Position numbers and translations under genes: made by a program | Shown here: positions 6,281-13,352 of the stretch, one piece after another | Position numbering within the stretch: position 1 is the stretch's first letter | Layout: each line of letters starts with the position of its first letter | Origin: Nitrospirota bacterium | GTDB lineage: Bacteria > Nitrospirota_A > Leptospirillia > Leptospirillales > Leptospirillaceae | Assembly: GCA_021844645.1 (NCBI GenBank) | Contig: JAKBTA010000031.1 | Coordinates: 1 to 14,741, forward strand | Length of the DNA: 14,741 nt | Direction: 5' to 3' | Notes under the pieces: model-generated | Told to the model about the DNA's origin: nothing | The model's database searches: none | The model's input: the letters and a program-made list of their open reading frames with translations, nothing else

Positions 6281-7525
6281 ATGATCTCAACACATGTGCT
6301 GTTTTTGACGGCCACAATCTTCCTGATCGTTGCTCTGGTTTTATCCCGTTTGGCAGAGGAGTTCAAACTCCCTGACATCCTGTTTTTCCTGGGTCTGGGT
6401 GTGGCCATTGGTCCATCGGGCCTTGGACTCCTCTCCTCCGATGGGGGTGATTGGACTCCTGTGGTCTTGTCGATGGGAGCCTCTTTTATCCTTTTTGACG
6501 CCGGTCTTGATACCTCGTTCAGGACCCTTCGGAAGCATCGGCGAAGCATCAGTCTTCTGGCAACGTTCGGAGTCGTTCTTTCCGCTTCTCTGACAATGCT
6601 GCTTGCAAGATATATCCTGAACCTTTCCTGGGCGGAAGGGGCCCTTCTGGGAGCTATTCTGGCTTCGACCGATCCCACTGCAATCGTCCCGATCCTGAGG
6701 TCCCTTCCCATTCCGAAAACAGTGAGGGATATCCTGATGACAGAAGCCGCCCTCACGGATGTAACCGGTGCTCTTTTGACCTTTTCCGTGGCGGAGTTCG
6801 CTCTGTCCCACGAGACAACGGGTACATGGATCCGGGATGGACTGATCTCCGTCGGTCTGATTGTTCCCGGGATTCTTGCAGGAGGTTTGCTGGGAGCGCT
6901 TTCCGTTATCCTGATCGCTCATACCCGATATGATTATCTTTCGAAAAATGCCCAGATTGTGGGCCTTGCCGCGGTAGGAGGAAGCTACCTTCTCAGTGAG
7001 AATTTTCATGCCTCGGGATTTCTGGCTGTTTATGTTCTGGGTGTGGTTCTGGGGAATCCACGGGCTTTTGACCTTGGAATTCGTCAGGGACCACTTCCGG
7101 GCATTGCTCGAATCCGTGAAGGAGCCGGAGTGACAGCTTTTTTGGCCAGGGTGGCCATTTTTACCGTTCTTGGGGCTCATATGAAGTTCGGATCGTTTGG
7201 TCTTTCACCCTGGCTTCTCGTTCTTTTTATCGCTGGTTTTATCTTCCTTGTCCGTCCGGCTACAATCTTTCTTTTGATTCCTTCGGTCCATACTTCCGGT
7301 TTTTCCCGCGACGACCTGATTTTTATGGCTGCAACACGAGAAACGGGAATCATGTCGGCAACCTTGGCTTCGCTCTTTGAGTCGCGCCTTTCGGGAGCGG
7401 TTCATGGAGCCGTTTTCTGGACCATTGTCGGGACGATTGTGGTTGGCGGGGGAGTCAAGCCATTTTTGGTCAAAAGGCTTAAACTCTCCAAGGATGTTAC
7501 GGAAGAGATCCCTGAAAATGTGTAG
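6281..7525 (+). CDS. Cation:proton antiporter of the CPA superfamily (NhaP-like)
   Basis: This inner-membrane antiporter probably exchanges Na+ or K+ for H+. From the ATG at 6281 it has 414 residues with about 12 hydrophobic segments across its whole length. Recognisable motifs are KLPDILFFLGLGVAIGPSGL in the second helix, the CPA1 hallmark ASTDPTAI (128-135), and EAALTD (155-160), which lines up with the 'ESLxND' ion-binding helix. There is no C-terminal TrkA/RCK domain. The start is a choice: a TTG at 6260 lies in frame seven codons upstream, but ATG 6281 places the first helix at the N-terminus as usual. Neither start has a strong ribosome site. The gene begins 114 bases after rmuC. Coupling ion and direction cannot be told from sequence. 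Confidence 0.88.
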   Translation: MISTHVLFLTATIFLIVALVLSRLAEEFKLPDILFFLGLGVAIGPSGLGLLSSDGGDWTPVVLSMGASFILFDAGLDTSFRTLRKHRRSISLLATFGVVLSASLTMLLARYILNLSWAEGALLGAILASTDPTAIVPILRSLPIPKTVRDILMTEAALTDVTGALLTFSVAEFALSHETTGTWIRDGLISVGLIVPGILAGGLLGALSVILIAHTRYDYLSKNAQIVGLAAVGGSYLLSENFHASGFLAVYVLGVVLGNPRAFDLGIRQGPLPGIARIREGAGVTAFLARVAIFTVLGAHMKFGSFGLSPWLLVLFIAGFIFLVRPATIFLLIPSVHTSGFSRDDLIFMAATRETGIMSATLASLFESRLSGAVHGAVFWTIVGTIVVGGGVKPFLVKRLKLSKDVTEEIPENV

Positions 7526-7575
7526 TACTTTTTTCCATTCCAGAAAGCTTTTGTCGGTTTTTTTATTGGTTTTTC

Positions 7576-7604
7576 TTGACATAAATAGTTGGTAGGGGTA
7601 TTTT
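7576..7604 (+). promoter_or_regulatory. Strong sigma-70-type promoter of the RcnR/CsoR-like gene, overlapped by a G-tract operator-like site
   Basis: The -35 box is a perfect TTGACA (7576-7581), the spacer is 17 bp, and the -10 box is TATTTT (7599-7604). The 3' part of the spacer and the start of the -10 read GGTAGGGGTATT, with TA-GGGG-TA at 7593-7600. RcnR, FrmR and CsoR proteins bind short G tracts flanked by AT-rich inverted half sites, so this is a plausible autoregulatory operator. The flanking arms (GTTGGTA and TATTTTAAC) are only partly symmetrical. Confidence 0.65.
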
Positions 7605-7635
7605 AACCTTAAACTTATTACAAAAGGGTCAATGA

Positions 7636-7917
7636 GTGCATACGATTCATGAGAAGAAAAATCTGGTCAACCGTGTCAGGAGAATTCAAGGTCAGCTTTC
7701 TGGCATTGAAAAGCTTCTGGAGGCAGGTCGGGATGAGGATTACGCGGTGATCCTTCAGACGGTGGCCTCTTCTCGAGGGGCGCTCAATGGGCTGATGTCC
7801 GAATTGATTGAGGGGCATCTGAGAGAGCATGTTCTGGTCAGTCCCGATGGTTCCCTTGCGGATCGGGAGAGGGCGCTTGAATCCATTCTCGGTGTTCTGA
7901 AGACCTACCTTAAGTAA
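7636..7917 (+). CDS. RcnR/CsoR/FrmR-family metal- or stress-sensing repressor lacking cysteine
   Basis: This is a small all-helical tetrameric repressor family whose members sense Cu(I), Ni/Co, formaldehyde or persulfide. The 93 residues contain the family core NRVRRIQGQLSGIEKLL (12-28) and RGALNGLMSELIEGHLREH (47-65), and end with LKTYLK. It is closest by eye to RcnR: the N-terminal His2 (HTIHEKK) and the pair His61 and His65 match RcnR His3, His60 and His64. However, the invariant helix-2 cysteine is replaced by Tyr36 (DEDYAVILQ), and there is no cysteine anywhere. The start is GTG at 7636, with AAGGG about eight bases upstream; ATG 7632 opens only a six-codon frame. A strong promoter lies upstream. 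No metal exporter follows, and the next gene has its own promoter. Confidence 0.92.
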   Translation: MHTIHEKKNLVNRVRRIQGQLSGIEKLLEAGRDEDYAVILQTVASSRGALNGLMSELIEGHLREHVLVSPDGSLADRERALESILGVLKTYLK

Positions 7918-7959
7918 ATTCCTCTTCTTGAATCCCCTGCGGGCCAAAAGCAATCATTT

Positions 7960-7975
7960 CCCTCCTTACTGAGGG
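7960..7975 (+). terminator. Short hairpin after the regulator gene, weak terminator candidate
   Basis: CCCTC (7960-7964) pairs with GAGGG (7971-7975) across a six-base loop and is followed by TATTGTTTC. It lies 43 bases after the regulator stop and just before the promoter of the next gene, a fitting place. The stem is short and the T run is interrupted. Confidence 0.3.
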
Positions 7976-8000
7976 TATTGTTTCAGTAGTGGCTCTTCTC

Positions 8001-8030
8001 TTGCATTGAGACCGATTCTGTTTGTATAAT
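8001..8030 (+). promoter_or_regulatory. Sigma-70-type promoter of the TPR lipoprotein gene
   Basis: The -35 box TTGCAT (8001-8006), an 18-bp spacer and a perfect TATAAT (8025-8030) precede the lipoprotein start by about 38 bases. The -10 box overlaps an upstream in-frame ATG (8029), which argues that translation begins at 8068. Confidence 0.65.
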
Positions 8031-8067
8031 GAGACTTCATATCAAACAGTTGAAAAGAGGATGGATC

Positions 8068-8598
8068 ATGAAAATGGATCAGATGGTCAGTTCCGTGTCC
8101 AGGGGACTTATCCTGGTAACGGTTCTTCTTTCTGGTGTCGGTTGTGCTGCGATGACTGAGCCGAAAGTCAAGGCTTATATACAGGAAAAGAAAGCCTATG
8201 CTGATATCAAGAAAGGAAACCTTGAGCAGGCGGCTGTCGAGCTGAAGCTTGCGCTCGGGAATGATCCCACCGAGCCTACGATCCTGAACAATCTGGCCTA
8301 TATCGAATTTACGCAGGGTCACTTTGACAAGGCGATCGGATTCCTTGAGCAGGCTCGCGCCCTCAGAAACGATGACAATGATGAGCCCTATATCATGAAC
8401 GAAGCCCGCATCCTGATCGCGCATCATGAGTACCATCATGCCCTGGCCCTCCTTTCCCTGATCGAGCCAAGACATTCCTGGCCAAAAGGGTACCAGAAAA
8501 TCATGGCGGAAGCCCTTCTCCATAATGGCCAGTCATCACGTGCCCTTGCCATTTTGCTCGACAGGCGCAATCTGAATCCGGAGCAATCTCACCCATAA
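8068..8598 (+). CDS. TPR-containing lipoprotein of unknown function
   Basis: This exported protein probably acts as a periplasmic or outer-membrane scaffold. The 176-residue product begins with a signal peptide: a short polar start, the hydrophobic stretch GLILVTVLLSGVG, then Cys26, which would be lipidated. The lipobox (SGVGC) is imperfect because glycine, not leucine, stands at -3. TPR-like helices follow from about residue 45 to 150; the clearest is ILNNLAYIEFTQGHFDKAIG, then FLEQARAL, and ALALLSLIEPRHSWPKGYQ may be another. The start is the ATG at 8068 because GAGGA lies just upstream and the promoter's -10 box covers the earlier ATG. The general layout resembles small TPR lipoproteins of secretion or pilus gene clusters (for example TadD or PilF-like), but no partner genes of those systems are present. 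Confidence 0.82.
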   Translation: MKMDQMVSSVSRGLILVTVLLSGVGCAAMTEPKVKAYIQEKKAYADIKKGNLEQAAVELKLALGNDPTEPTILNNLAYIEFTQGHFDKAIGFLEQARALRNDDNDEPYIMNEARILIAHHEYHHALALLSLIEPRHSWPKGYQKIMAEALLHNGQSSRALAILLDRRNLNPEQSHP

Positions 8599-8634
8599 CC
8601 CCTTCCAAAGATGCGTAAGGCCAGGAGTTCATTT

Positions 8635-9723
8635 ATGATACGCATTTTGCGTGGGGTCCCTTTTTTTGCCTTTGCTTTGATCCTGTCCGTTCTTCTTTTC
8701 CCCTCCAGGGGTTTTTCGGATCCAACAGCGATCTCTCCCGGATCGGGGGGCATGGCGTTACCCTTTCCATTCTCAAGCGATGAGGATATTTCGAAGGGTT
8801 TTCAGGCTCTGGCTCCACCATTTCTTCCATGGGGTCCCAATACAAGCGGGCCATTTTTCACAGGAACCGCCGAAGTGGAACCGATCGGTTCCTGGTACCT
8901 GGAACCCTTCGTCTACGACTCGATCTCTCCGGGTTCATCTTCCTACTATATGCCAATGAGACTTGCCGTTGGCCTTGGTCATAATCTTGAACTCGATACC
9001 TTTATTCCCCTTATCGATAATGTGGAGGGGCCACCGATCACTCCTTCAGGTCAAAGTGCGAACCATTTTGGAGTGGGGAATACCCATTTTGAAGTCAAAT
9101 GGCAGATTGCTTCTGACGAGGATGTCTATTTACCCTTAGCCCGACCATCGGTGGCACTCACTTTCGACTTTTGGGTTCCAAGCGGCCAGTACCAGAACCT
9201 GAACCCCCAACAATATGGTGCCGATCAGCTGGGGAATGGAACCTTCAATGAGGCGATCATGCTTCTTGTGAGGAAGCATGTGAAGCCCTTCATGTTTTAT
9301 CTGCAGGTTGGTGACATTGTTGAAAACCCCACCACGGTGGGAGCGGGGTATGGATACAATAACGGGATTACCCAGAATGCATTGCCCAATGACCATGTGG
9401 TTGACGGAAACCTTTTATATTATGCCGGTGCGTTTGAGCATGTGATCAATACGGAATGGGGTGCCGGGTATCTTCTGGAGGTTTATGGAGAATCCCAAAG
9501 TGGTCAAAACCTCCTTTTTGGGGCGGCCAATGCTCCTGCATGGTCATTTTTATGGGCAGCTCCGGAGCTTGAGGTAACCTGGCCTCATACCCAAAAACTC
9601 TCCGCAACATGGGGGGCTGGTGTTGCTCTTCCTGTCTATCAGTCTGATTATCCCCGCACGGTGACTCCTATGGGAACGGTGACTGTTTACTTCAATGGTC
9701 CATTCGGTTACCGGGGGCAATGA
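8635..9723 (+). CDS. Exported protein, probable outer-membrane beta-barrel, function unknown
   Basis: I do not recognise a named family. The 362-residue product starts with a clear signal peptide (RILRGVPFFAFALILSVLLF, cleavage probably near FSDP, about residue 28). The remainder is rich in aromatic and glycine residues in alternating patterns, such as WYLEPFVYDS, FEVKWQIAS, LTFDFWVPSGQY, LLYYAGAFEHV and MGTVTVYFNGPFGY. This suggests a transmembrane beta-barrel or secreted beta-protein, comparable to the 'MetA-pathway of phenol degradation' type barrels. The C-terminus FGYRGQ does not end in the classical phenylalanine. The ATG at 8635 is chosen because AGGAG (8623-8627) lies seven bases before it; an in-frame ATG at 8611 lacks this. 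It follows the TPR lipoprotein by 36 bases and is likely co-transcribed. Confidence 0.78.
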   Translation: MIRILRGVPFFAFALILSVLLFPSRGFSDPTAISPGSGGMALPFPFSSDEDISKGFQALAPPFLPWGPNTSGPFFTGTAEVEPIGSWYLEPFVYDSISPGSSSYYMPMRLAVGLGHNLELDTFIPLIDNVEGPPITPSGQSANHFGVGNTHFEVKWQIASDEDVYLPLARPSVALTFDFWVPSGQYQNLNPQQYGADQLGNGTFNEAIMLLVRKHVKPFMFYLQVGDIVENPTTVGAGYGYNNGITQNALPNDHVVDGNLLYYAGAFEHVINTEWGAGYLLEVYGESQSGQNLLFGAANAPAWSFLWAAPELEVTWPHTQKLSATWGAGVALPVYQSDYPRTVTPMGTVTVYFNGPFGYRGQ

Positions 9724-9817
9724 TTGTTCGGTTTCTATCACATCTGGAAACGATATGACCATCAGTCTGCTTGCTGCTTTGGACTTTTTCCGGGGATGTC
9801 CAAGGAGTGTTCCTTTC

Positions 9818-9826
9818 TGGTATGAT
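9818..9826 (+). promoter_or_regulatory. Extended -10 promoter candidate for the second lipoprotein gene
   Basis: TGG followed by TATGAT (9821-9826) forms an extended -10 element. The -35 region 17 bp upstream is poor (GTCCAA), as is common for extended -10 promoters. It would give a leader of about 150 bases before the gene at 9982, and it lies beyond the barrel gene's stop. Confidence 0.4.
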
Positions 9827-9937
9827 AGCCCCAGTCAAGATCTGTCCTCTTCATTTTTGTTCTGTTTGGCAACCCGGGATAATTTTGGTGTGACAATGAA
9901 ACAAGGCCTTTCCTTTAATCATTTTTGCAGGAGGTTT

Positions 9938-9956
9938 TGAGACGGCGACAGTCTCA
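9938..9956 (+). other. Leader hairpin between two Shine-Dalgarno-like sites
   Basis: TGAGAC (9938-9943) pairs with GTCTCA (9951-9956) across a seven-base loop. The hairpin lies between an upstream AGGAGG (9929-9934) and the AGGAGG (9971-9976) that serves the lipoprotein gene. It may affect translation or mRNA stability; no known riboswitch class was recognised. Confidence 0.35.
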
Positions 9957-9981
9957 CTTCGATCAATATTAGGAGGATCCG

Positions 9982-10743
9982 ATGCGTTCTACCCGTTATT
10001 TCCGGGCCCGCCTTCTGGCTATGGTCACTCTCCTTTCCTTTTCGCTGACATCTTGTACTTCATTTTATACGGCCAAACCGGTTCCATTGTCTCCACCATC
10101 ACAGCTGACGATTCATGCAACTGTTCCAAAAACCAATCTTTTGGTCGGAGTGCGTCCTTATAACACTCCCCACATGATCCATAAGCTCTTCGATCATAAT
10201 GGTCTTTGGCGAATGCATATTCTTCCCCTCCAGATGTCCTTCATGTCGACGGATCTCCGGCCCACCACATTTTTGATCAAATCTTCCTATATCGTTGTGG
10301 ATGGACACTACTATCCGTCCATCGTTCCCAACGAGGCGTTTGATATCTCCTGGCAGGCCAAGCATCCGTATATTCTCGTCAAGCAAACCTTCTATTATAC
10401 AGGTTTGATTCTTTTCACCCTTGTTACCCTGGGATTAGGTTCGGTGATCTGGGTGCTCCCAACCCCATTTGGTGAACCAACACCACAGAATGATCCTTTT
10501 GGAAGAGACTTGACCTTCAAGGCTTTTGACAAGAATGTAACTCTTCAGAGTGGAGCGCTCAGGGGAGGGTTCCTGTATTTTTCTCTTCCCGAAAAGAACA
10601 TGAATCTGAAAGGTGCCCAGCTGGTACTCCATTTTTCGCAAAAATCTCCCGCTCCGATCGAAAGGACATTGATCATTCCCCTGAAACCGGGTCTCCATCT
10701 TGATAACAACCTTTTGAAACAGATTTTTCACGGGTTTTTCTAA
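9982..10743 (+). CDS. Lipoprotein of unknown function with an internal hydrophobic segment
   Basis: The family is not recognised. The 253-residue product has a textbook lipoprotein signal: RYFRAR, the hydrophobic stretch LLAMVTLLSFS, then the lipobox LTSC with Cys25. Thr26 follows, so Lol sorting to the outer membrane is possible. The first half of the mature part looks like mixed beta-structure (LTIHATVPKTNLLVGVRPY). Residues about 137-159 (FYYTGLILFTLVTLGLGSVI) form a strong hydrophobic helix, unusual inside a lipoprotein and suggestive of a second membrane contact. It is followed by a proline-rich turn (LPTPFGEPTP) and a second beta-rich part. The ATG at 9982 has a perfect AGGAGG five bases upstream. 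It is the last gene before the hairpin at 10768. Confidence 0.85.
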   Translation: MRSTRYFRARLLAMVTLLSFSLTSCTSFYTAKPVPLSPPSQLTIHATVPKTNLLVGVRPYNTPHMIHKLFDHNGLWRMHILPLQMSFMSTDLRPTTFLIKSSYIVVDGHYYPSIVPNEAFDISWQAKHPYILVKQTFYYTGLILFTLVTLGLGSVIWVLPTPFGEPTPQNDPFGRDLTFKAFDKNVTLQSGALRGGFLYFSLPEKNMNLKGAQLVLHFSQKSPAPIERTLIIPLKPGLHLDNNLLKQIFHGFF

Positions 10744-10767
10744 AAAAGAGAAAAGCAGAGAGGATAT

Positions 10768-10797
10768 GCCGGCATCTCCCGCACGGGAGACGCCGGT
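10768..10797. terminator. GC-rich hairpin terminator between convergent genes
   Basis: CCGGC (10769-10773) and TCTCCC (10775-10780) pair with GGGAGA (10785-10790) and GCCGG (10792-10796) around a GCAC loop, with a single A-C mismatch and a possible closing G-T pair. TTATTGT follows on the + strand. It lies 25 bases after the lipoprotein stop and 46 bases beyond the end of the opposite glyoxalase-like gene, so it may serve both. Confidence 0.65.
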
Positions 10798-10842
10798 TAT
10801 TGTCATGAGCAGCCGTCATCCGATGGATGGAGTGTTGGCCTG

Positions 10843-11235
10843 TCAGTCCGGATTGGGTGCGATCAGTTCGATTTCATAACCTTCCGGGGCATCGATAAAG
10901 AAGAAGGTTGTGTTTCTTCCGCGTGTTGGTCCGTCGGTAATGGGGACGCCGAGTTTTTCCAATCGGGAGAGCGTTTGTTCGAGGTTTTCGACGGAGAAGG
11001 CGAGATGAACAAGATCAGGGGGAACGACAACATCGCCCGAACCGGAGAATTCCGCGATTTCAATTTCTTCTTCTGAGCCTGGTACGGTGAGATAGGCGAT
11101 TTTGGATCCCCGGGGGGATGTGTGGTGTGAGGCAAGGGTCAGTCCAAGAATCTCCGTATAAAATCGGACCGTTCTTTCAAGGTCTGAGACTCTGAATCTT
11201 GTATGAAGAAGTTTTGTCACAAGCGGTTTTTCCAA
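10843..11235 (-). CDS. Glyoxalase I-like VOC-superfamily protein
   Basis: This is a metal-dependent vicinal-oxygen-chelate enzyme, probably a lactoylglutathione lyase-type isomerase for methylglyoxal or a related hemithioacetal. The 130 residues form the usual two beta-alpha-beta-beta-beta modules. All four positions equivalent to the E. coli GloA metal ligands are present: His11 (LLHTRFRV), Glu59 (IEIAEF), His77 (LVHLAFSV) and Glu123 (GYEIELI). DLERTVRFYTEILGLTL is typical. The start is a TTG at 11235-11233: AAGGAG lies seven bases before it, and no ATG occurs nearby in frame. The gene starts 25 bases after the acsA stop, so the two are probably co-transcribed. Substrate is uncertain because VOC proteins vary, and acidophiles may use thiols other than glutathione. 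Confidence 0.87.
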   Translation of the reverse strand: MEKPLVTKLLHTRFRVSDLERTVRFYTEILGLTLASHHTSPRGSKIAYLTVPGSEEEIEIAEFSGSGDVVVPPDLVHLAFSVENLEQTLSRLEKLGVPITDGPTRGRNTTFFFIDAPEGYEIELIAPNPD

Positions 11236-11260
11236 AATGGTTCTCCTTTATGAGTCCTTA

Positions 11261-13165
11261 TTAATCCTCAAGCGTGGAGGTGTCTCCTTCTGGAAGACCC
11301 AGCTCACGCGCCTTTAAAACCCTTCTCATGATTTTTCCGGAGCGTGTTCGGGGCAACCATTCCGTGATCTCGATTTCATCCGGCATGGCGATGGCTCCCA
11401 GCTCTTCCCTGACATGCTGGCGTATCCTGAGCTCAAGATCAGGGGTCCGTTCGGCATCTTTTCTCAGGATGACAAATGCCTTGATGACCTCTCCCTTGAG
11501 CTCGTCCGGTTTCCCGATGACAGCGGCTTCGGAAACGCAGGGGTGGGAAACCAGCGCGGATTCGACTTCGGCGGTTCCAAGCCGGTGTCCTGCCACCTTG
11601 ATCACATCATCGACACGTCCGATCATGTGAAAAAGTCCGTGATGGTCCCGCTTTGCGGAATCTCCCGAAAAATAGACTCCCGGAATTTCCTCCCAGTATT
11701 TCCTGTAGCGTTCGGGATCTCCGTAGACGGTTCTGAACATGGATGGCCAGGGCTGACGGACGATCACGAAGCCAGCCTCTCCCGGAGCAACACTTTCTCC
11801 CTGGCGATTGACCACATCGGCGACGACTCCGGGAAACGGACGGGTCGCTGAACCTGGGACAAGCGGAACGCCGGGAAGAGGCGTGATCATATGCATTCCT
11901 GTTTCTGTCTGCCACCAGGTATCCATGATTGGAAGACGACCTCCTGTTACTTCCCGGAACCAGAGCCAGGCCTCCGGGTTGATCGGTTCTCCAACCGATC
12001 CCAGAAGCCTCAGGGAGGACAGGTCGTATTTCTCTGGCCATTGTTTTCCGAGACGCATCTGGAGTCGGATCGCTGTGGGGGTGGAATAGAAAACGGTGAC
12101 ACGATATTTCTCCACAAGGTGCCACCATCGTCCGGGATCGGGATAGTCAGGGGATCCTTCAGCCAGAAGAACCGTGGCTCCGTTCAGGAGAGGTCCGTAT
12201 ACGATGTAGCTGTGGCCGGTAATCCACCCCGGATCGGCGACGCAAAAGAAGACATCATCGTTATGGATGTTGAAGACCCACCGGGTGGTCAGAAAGGTTC
12301 CAACCATATATCCCGGGTGGGTATGGACAATCCCTTTGGGTTTTCCGGTGGTTCCGGAGGTGTACAGGATGAAGAGGGGATCGTCAGTTGTGCAGTCGAC
12401 AGCTTTGAAAAAGCCGGAGGATGCATGCTTTTTCAGGAGAGAATCGAAGGGGATCTCTCCTGTTTCAAGCTCAAGATCCGGGTTTTCACGACGGATGACA
12501 ATGGTCTTTTCAAGGGAAGTAATCGCTTTTTTGGCTTCTCTTGCCGTGTCGAGCAGAGCGATGCGTTTTCCTCTCCGGTAGGCGCAGTCGGCGGTGATGA
12601 GAAGCCTCGGCTCAGAGTCTTCCATGCGGCTTTTCAATGCGCCGGCAGAGAAGCCGGAAAAGACGACTGTGTGGACAAGTCCGCTTCTGGCGCATGCGAT
12701 CATTGAGATCACCTGTTCCGGAGTGGGTGGAAGAAAGATTGTAACCCGGTCTCCCTTTTTAAGCCCCATTTCGGCAAAACTGTGGCAGAGACGGTTGGTC
12801 TCGTCCATGATGCGACCATAAGTGTAGACCCGTTCGCTGCCATCGTCGGCCACGGCGATGAGCGCGACCTTATTGGAAAGTCCTTCATCAATATGCCGGT
12901 CGAGCATGTTGGTCGTGATGTTTGAGAGACTTCCGGAAAACCAGCGGGCCTCATAGGTTTTTGGGTTCCAGTCGAGAACCCTGTCCCACTTCCGGCTCCA
13001 GCGAAAGTCTTCCGCTATCTTCCCCCAGAACTGTTCCGGATCCCTGATCGATTCGTCATAAATCGTCTGGTAATCAGACACATGGAGGGTTTCAAGAAGA
13101 TCCGGGTCCGGAAGGAAAGGATTGCTTTCGGTAAGGGATTTGGGGCTGTCAGCTGGATTGTCCAT
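11261..13165 (-). CDS. acsA: Acetyl-CoA synthetase (AMP-forming)
   Basis: This enzyme activates acetate to acetyl-CoA by way of acetyl-AMP in the cytoplasm. The 634-residue product is full length for the family. In order it shows an N-terminal ACS segment, the phosphate loop YTSGTTGKPKGIVHTHPGY (268-286), STPTAIR (361-367), LGSVGEPINPEAW (388-400) and DTWWQTETG (415-423), whose tryptophan narrows the acyl pocket for acetate. The hinge region is SGDSAKRDHHG then IGRVDDVIKVAGHRLGTAE, and the terminal RTRSGK has Lys611, the residue that protein acetylation switches off in Salmonella. The ATG at 13165-13163 has GAGGA seven bases upstream. Acetate is toxic at low pH, so scavenging is a plausible role, but this is inference. 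The glyoxalase-like gene follows in the same unit. Confidence 0.96.
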   Translation of the reverse strand: MDNPADSPKSLTESNPFLPDPDLLETLHVSDYQTIYDESIRDPEQFWGKIAEDFRWSRKWDRVLDWNPKTYEARWFSGSLSNITTNMLDRHIDEGLSNKVALIAVADDGSERVYTYGRIMDETNRLCHSFAEMGLKKGDRVTIFLPPTPEQVISMIACARSGLVHTVVFSGFSAGALKSRMEDSEPRLLITADCAYRRGKRIALLDTAREAKKAITSLEKTIVIRRENPDLELETGEIPFDSLLKKHASSGFFKAVDCTTDDPLFILYTSGTTGKPKGIVHTHPGYMVGTFLTTRWVFNIHNDDVFFCVADPGWITGHSYIVYGPLLNGATVLLAEGSPDYPDPGRWWHLVEKYRVTVFYSTPTAIRLQMRLGKQWPEKYDLSSLRLLGSVGEPINPEAWLWFREVTGGRLPIMDTWWQTETGMHMITPLPGVPLVPGSATRPFPGVVADVVNRQGESVAPGEAGFVIVRQPWPSMFRTVYGDPERYRKYWEEIPGVYFSGDSAKRDHHGLFHMIGRVDDVIKVAGHRLGTAEVESALVSHPCVSEAAVIGKPDELKGEVIKAFVILRKDAERTPDLELRIRQHVREELGAIAMPDEIEITEWLPRTRSGKIMRRVLKARELGLPEGDTSTLED

Positions 13166-13217
13166 TCAAGAATCCTCGTATTGGGGGACGTTTTAGTCGT
13201 CGATAGGGTCAGAAGAG

Positions 13218-13229
13218 TTTCTGCAGAAA
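13218..13229. promoter_or_regulatory. Perfect 12-bp palindrome upstream of acsA, operator candidate
   Basis: TTTCTGCAGAAA is fully self-complementary and lies 53 bases before the acsA start codon. Its half TTTCTG recurs on the minus strand just upstream (CTTTCTGTAATAGAA, 13257-13243). If the weak -10 box at 13247-13242 is real, the palindrome covers the start of the transcript, a repressor-like position. The protein that binds it is unknown. Confidence 0.4.
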
Positions 13230-13352
13230 AAGGAATAAGACATTCTATTACAGAAAGTGTTTGATGAACACCTGCAGGAGTTTTTTTGTGGAAGTCATCA
13301 AACCTTGATCACCAGCTGCAAAACACAGAACATGCTTGGGGGGGAGAGAAAG

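Noticed and set aside
5995..6756. 253-codon open frame on the - strand
   Set aside because: It overlaps the ends of rmuC and the antiporter; Arg/Ser-rich shadow composition and no recognisable domain.
6341..7180. 279-codon open frame on the - strand
   Set aside because: It is antisense to the antiporter, whose motifs are unmistakable; its composition (many Ser, Gln, Lys, Gly) is that of a shadow frame.
7966..8523. 185-codon open frame on the - strand
   Set aside because: It is antisense to the TPR lipoprotein, which has a promoter, ribosome site and signal peptide.
9897..9940. 14-codon mini-frame before the second lipoprotein gene
   Set aside because: There is no ribosome site before its ATG, so I do not list it as a gene; it is mentioned only as part of the leader observation.
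11891..12706. 271-codon open frame on the + strand
   Set aside because: It is antisense to acsA, which is a complete and well-conserved gene.
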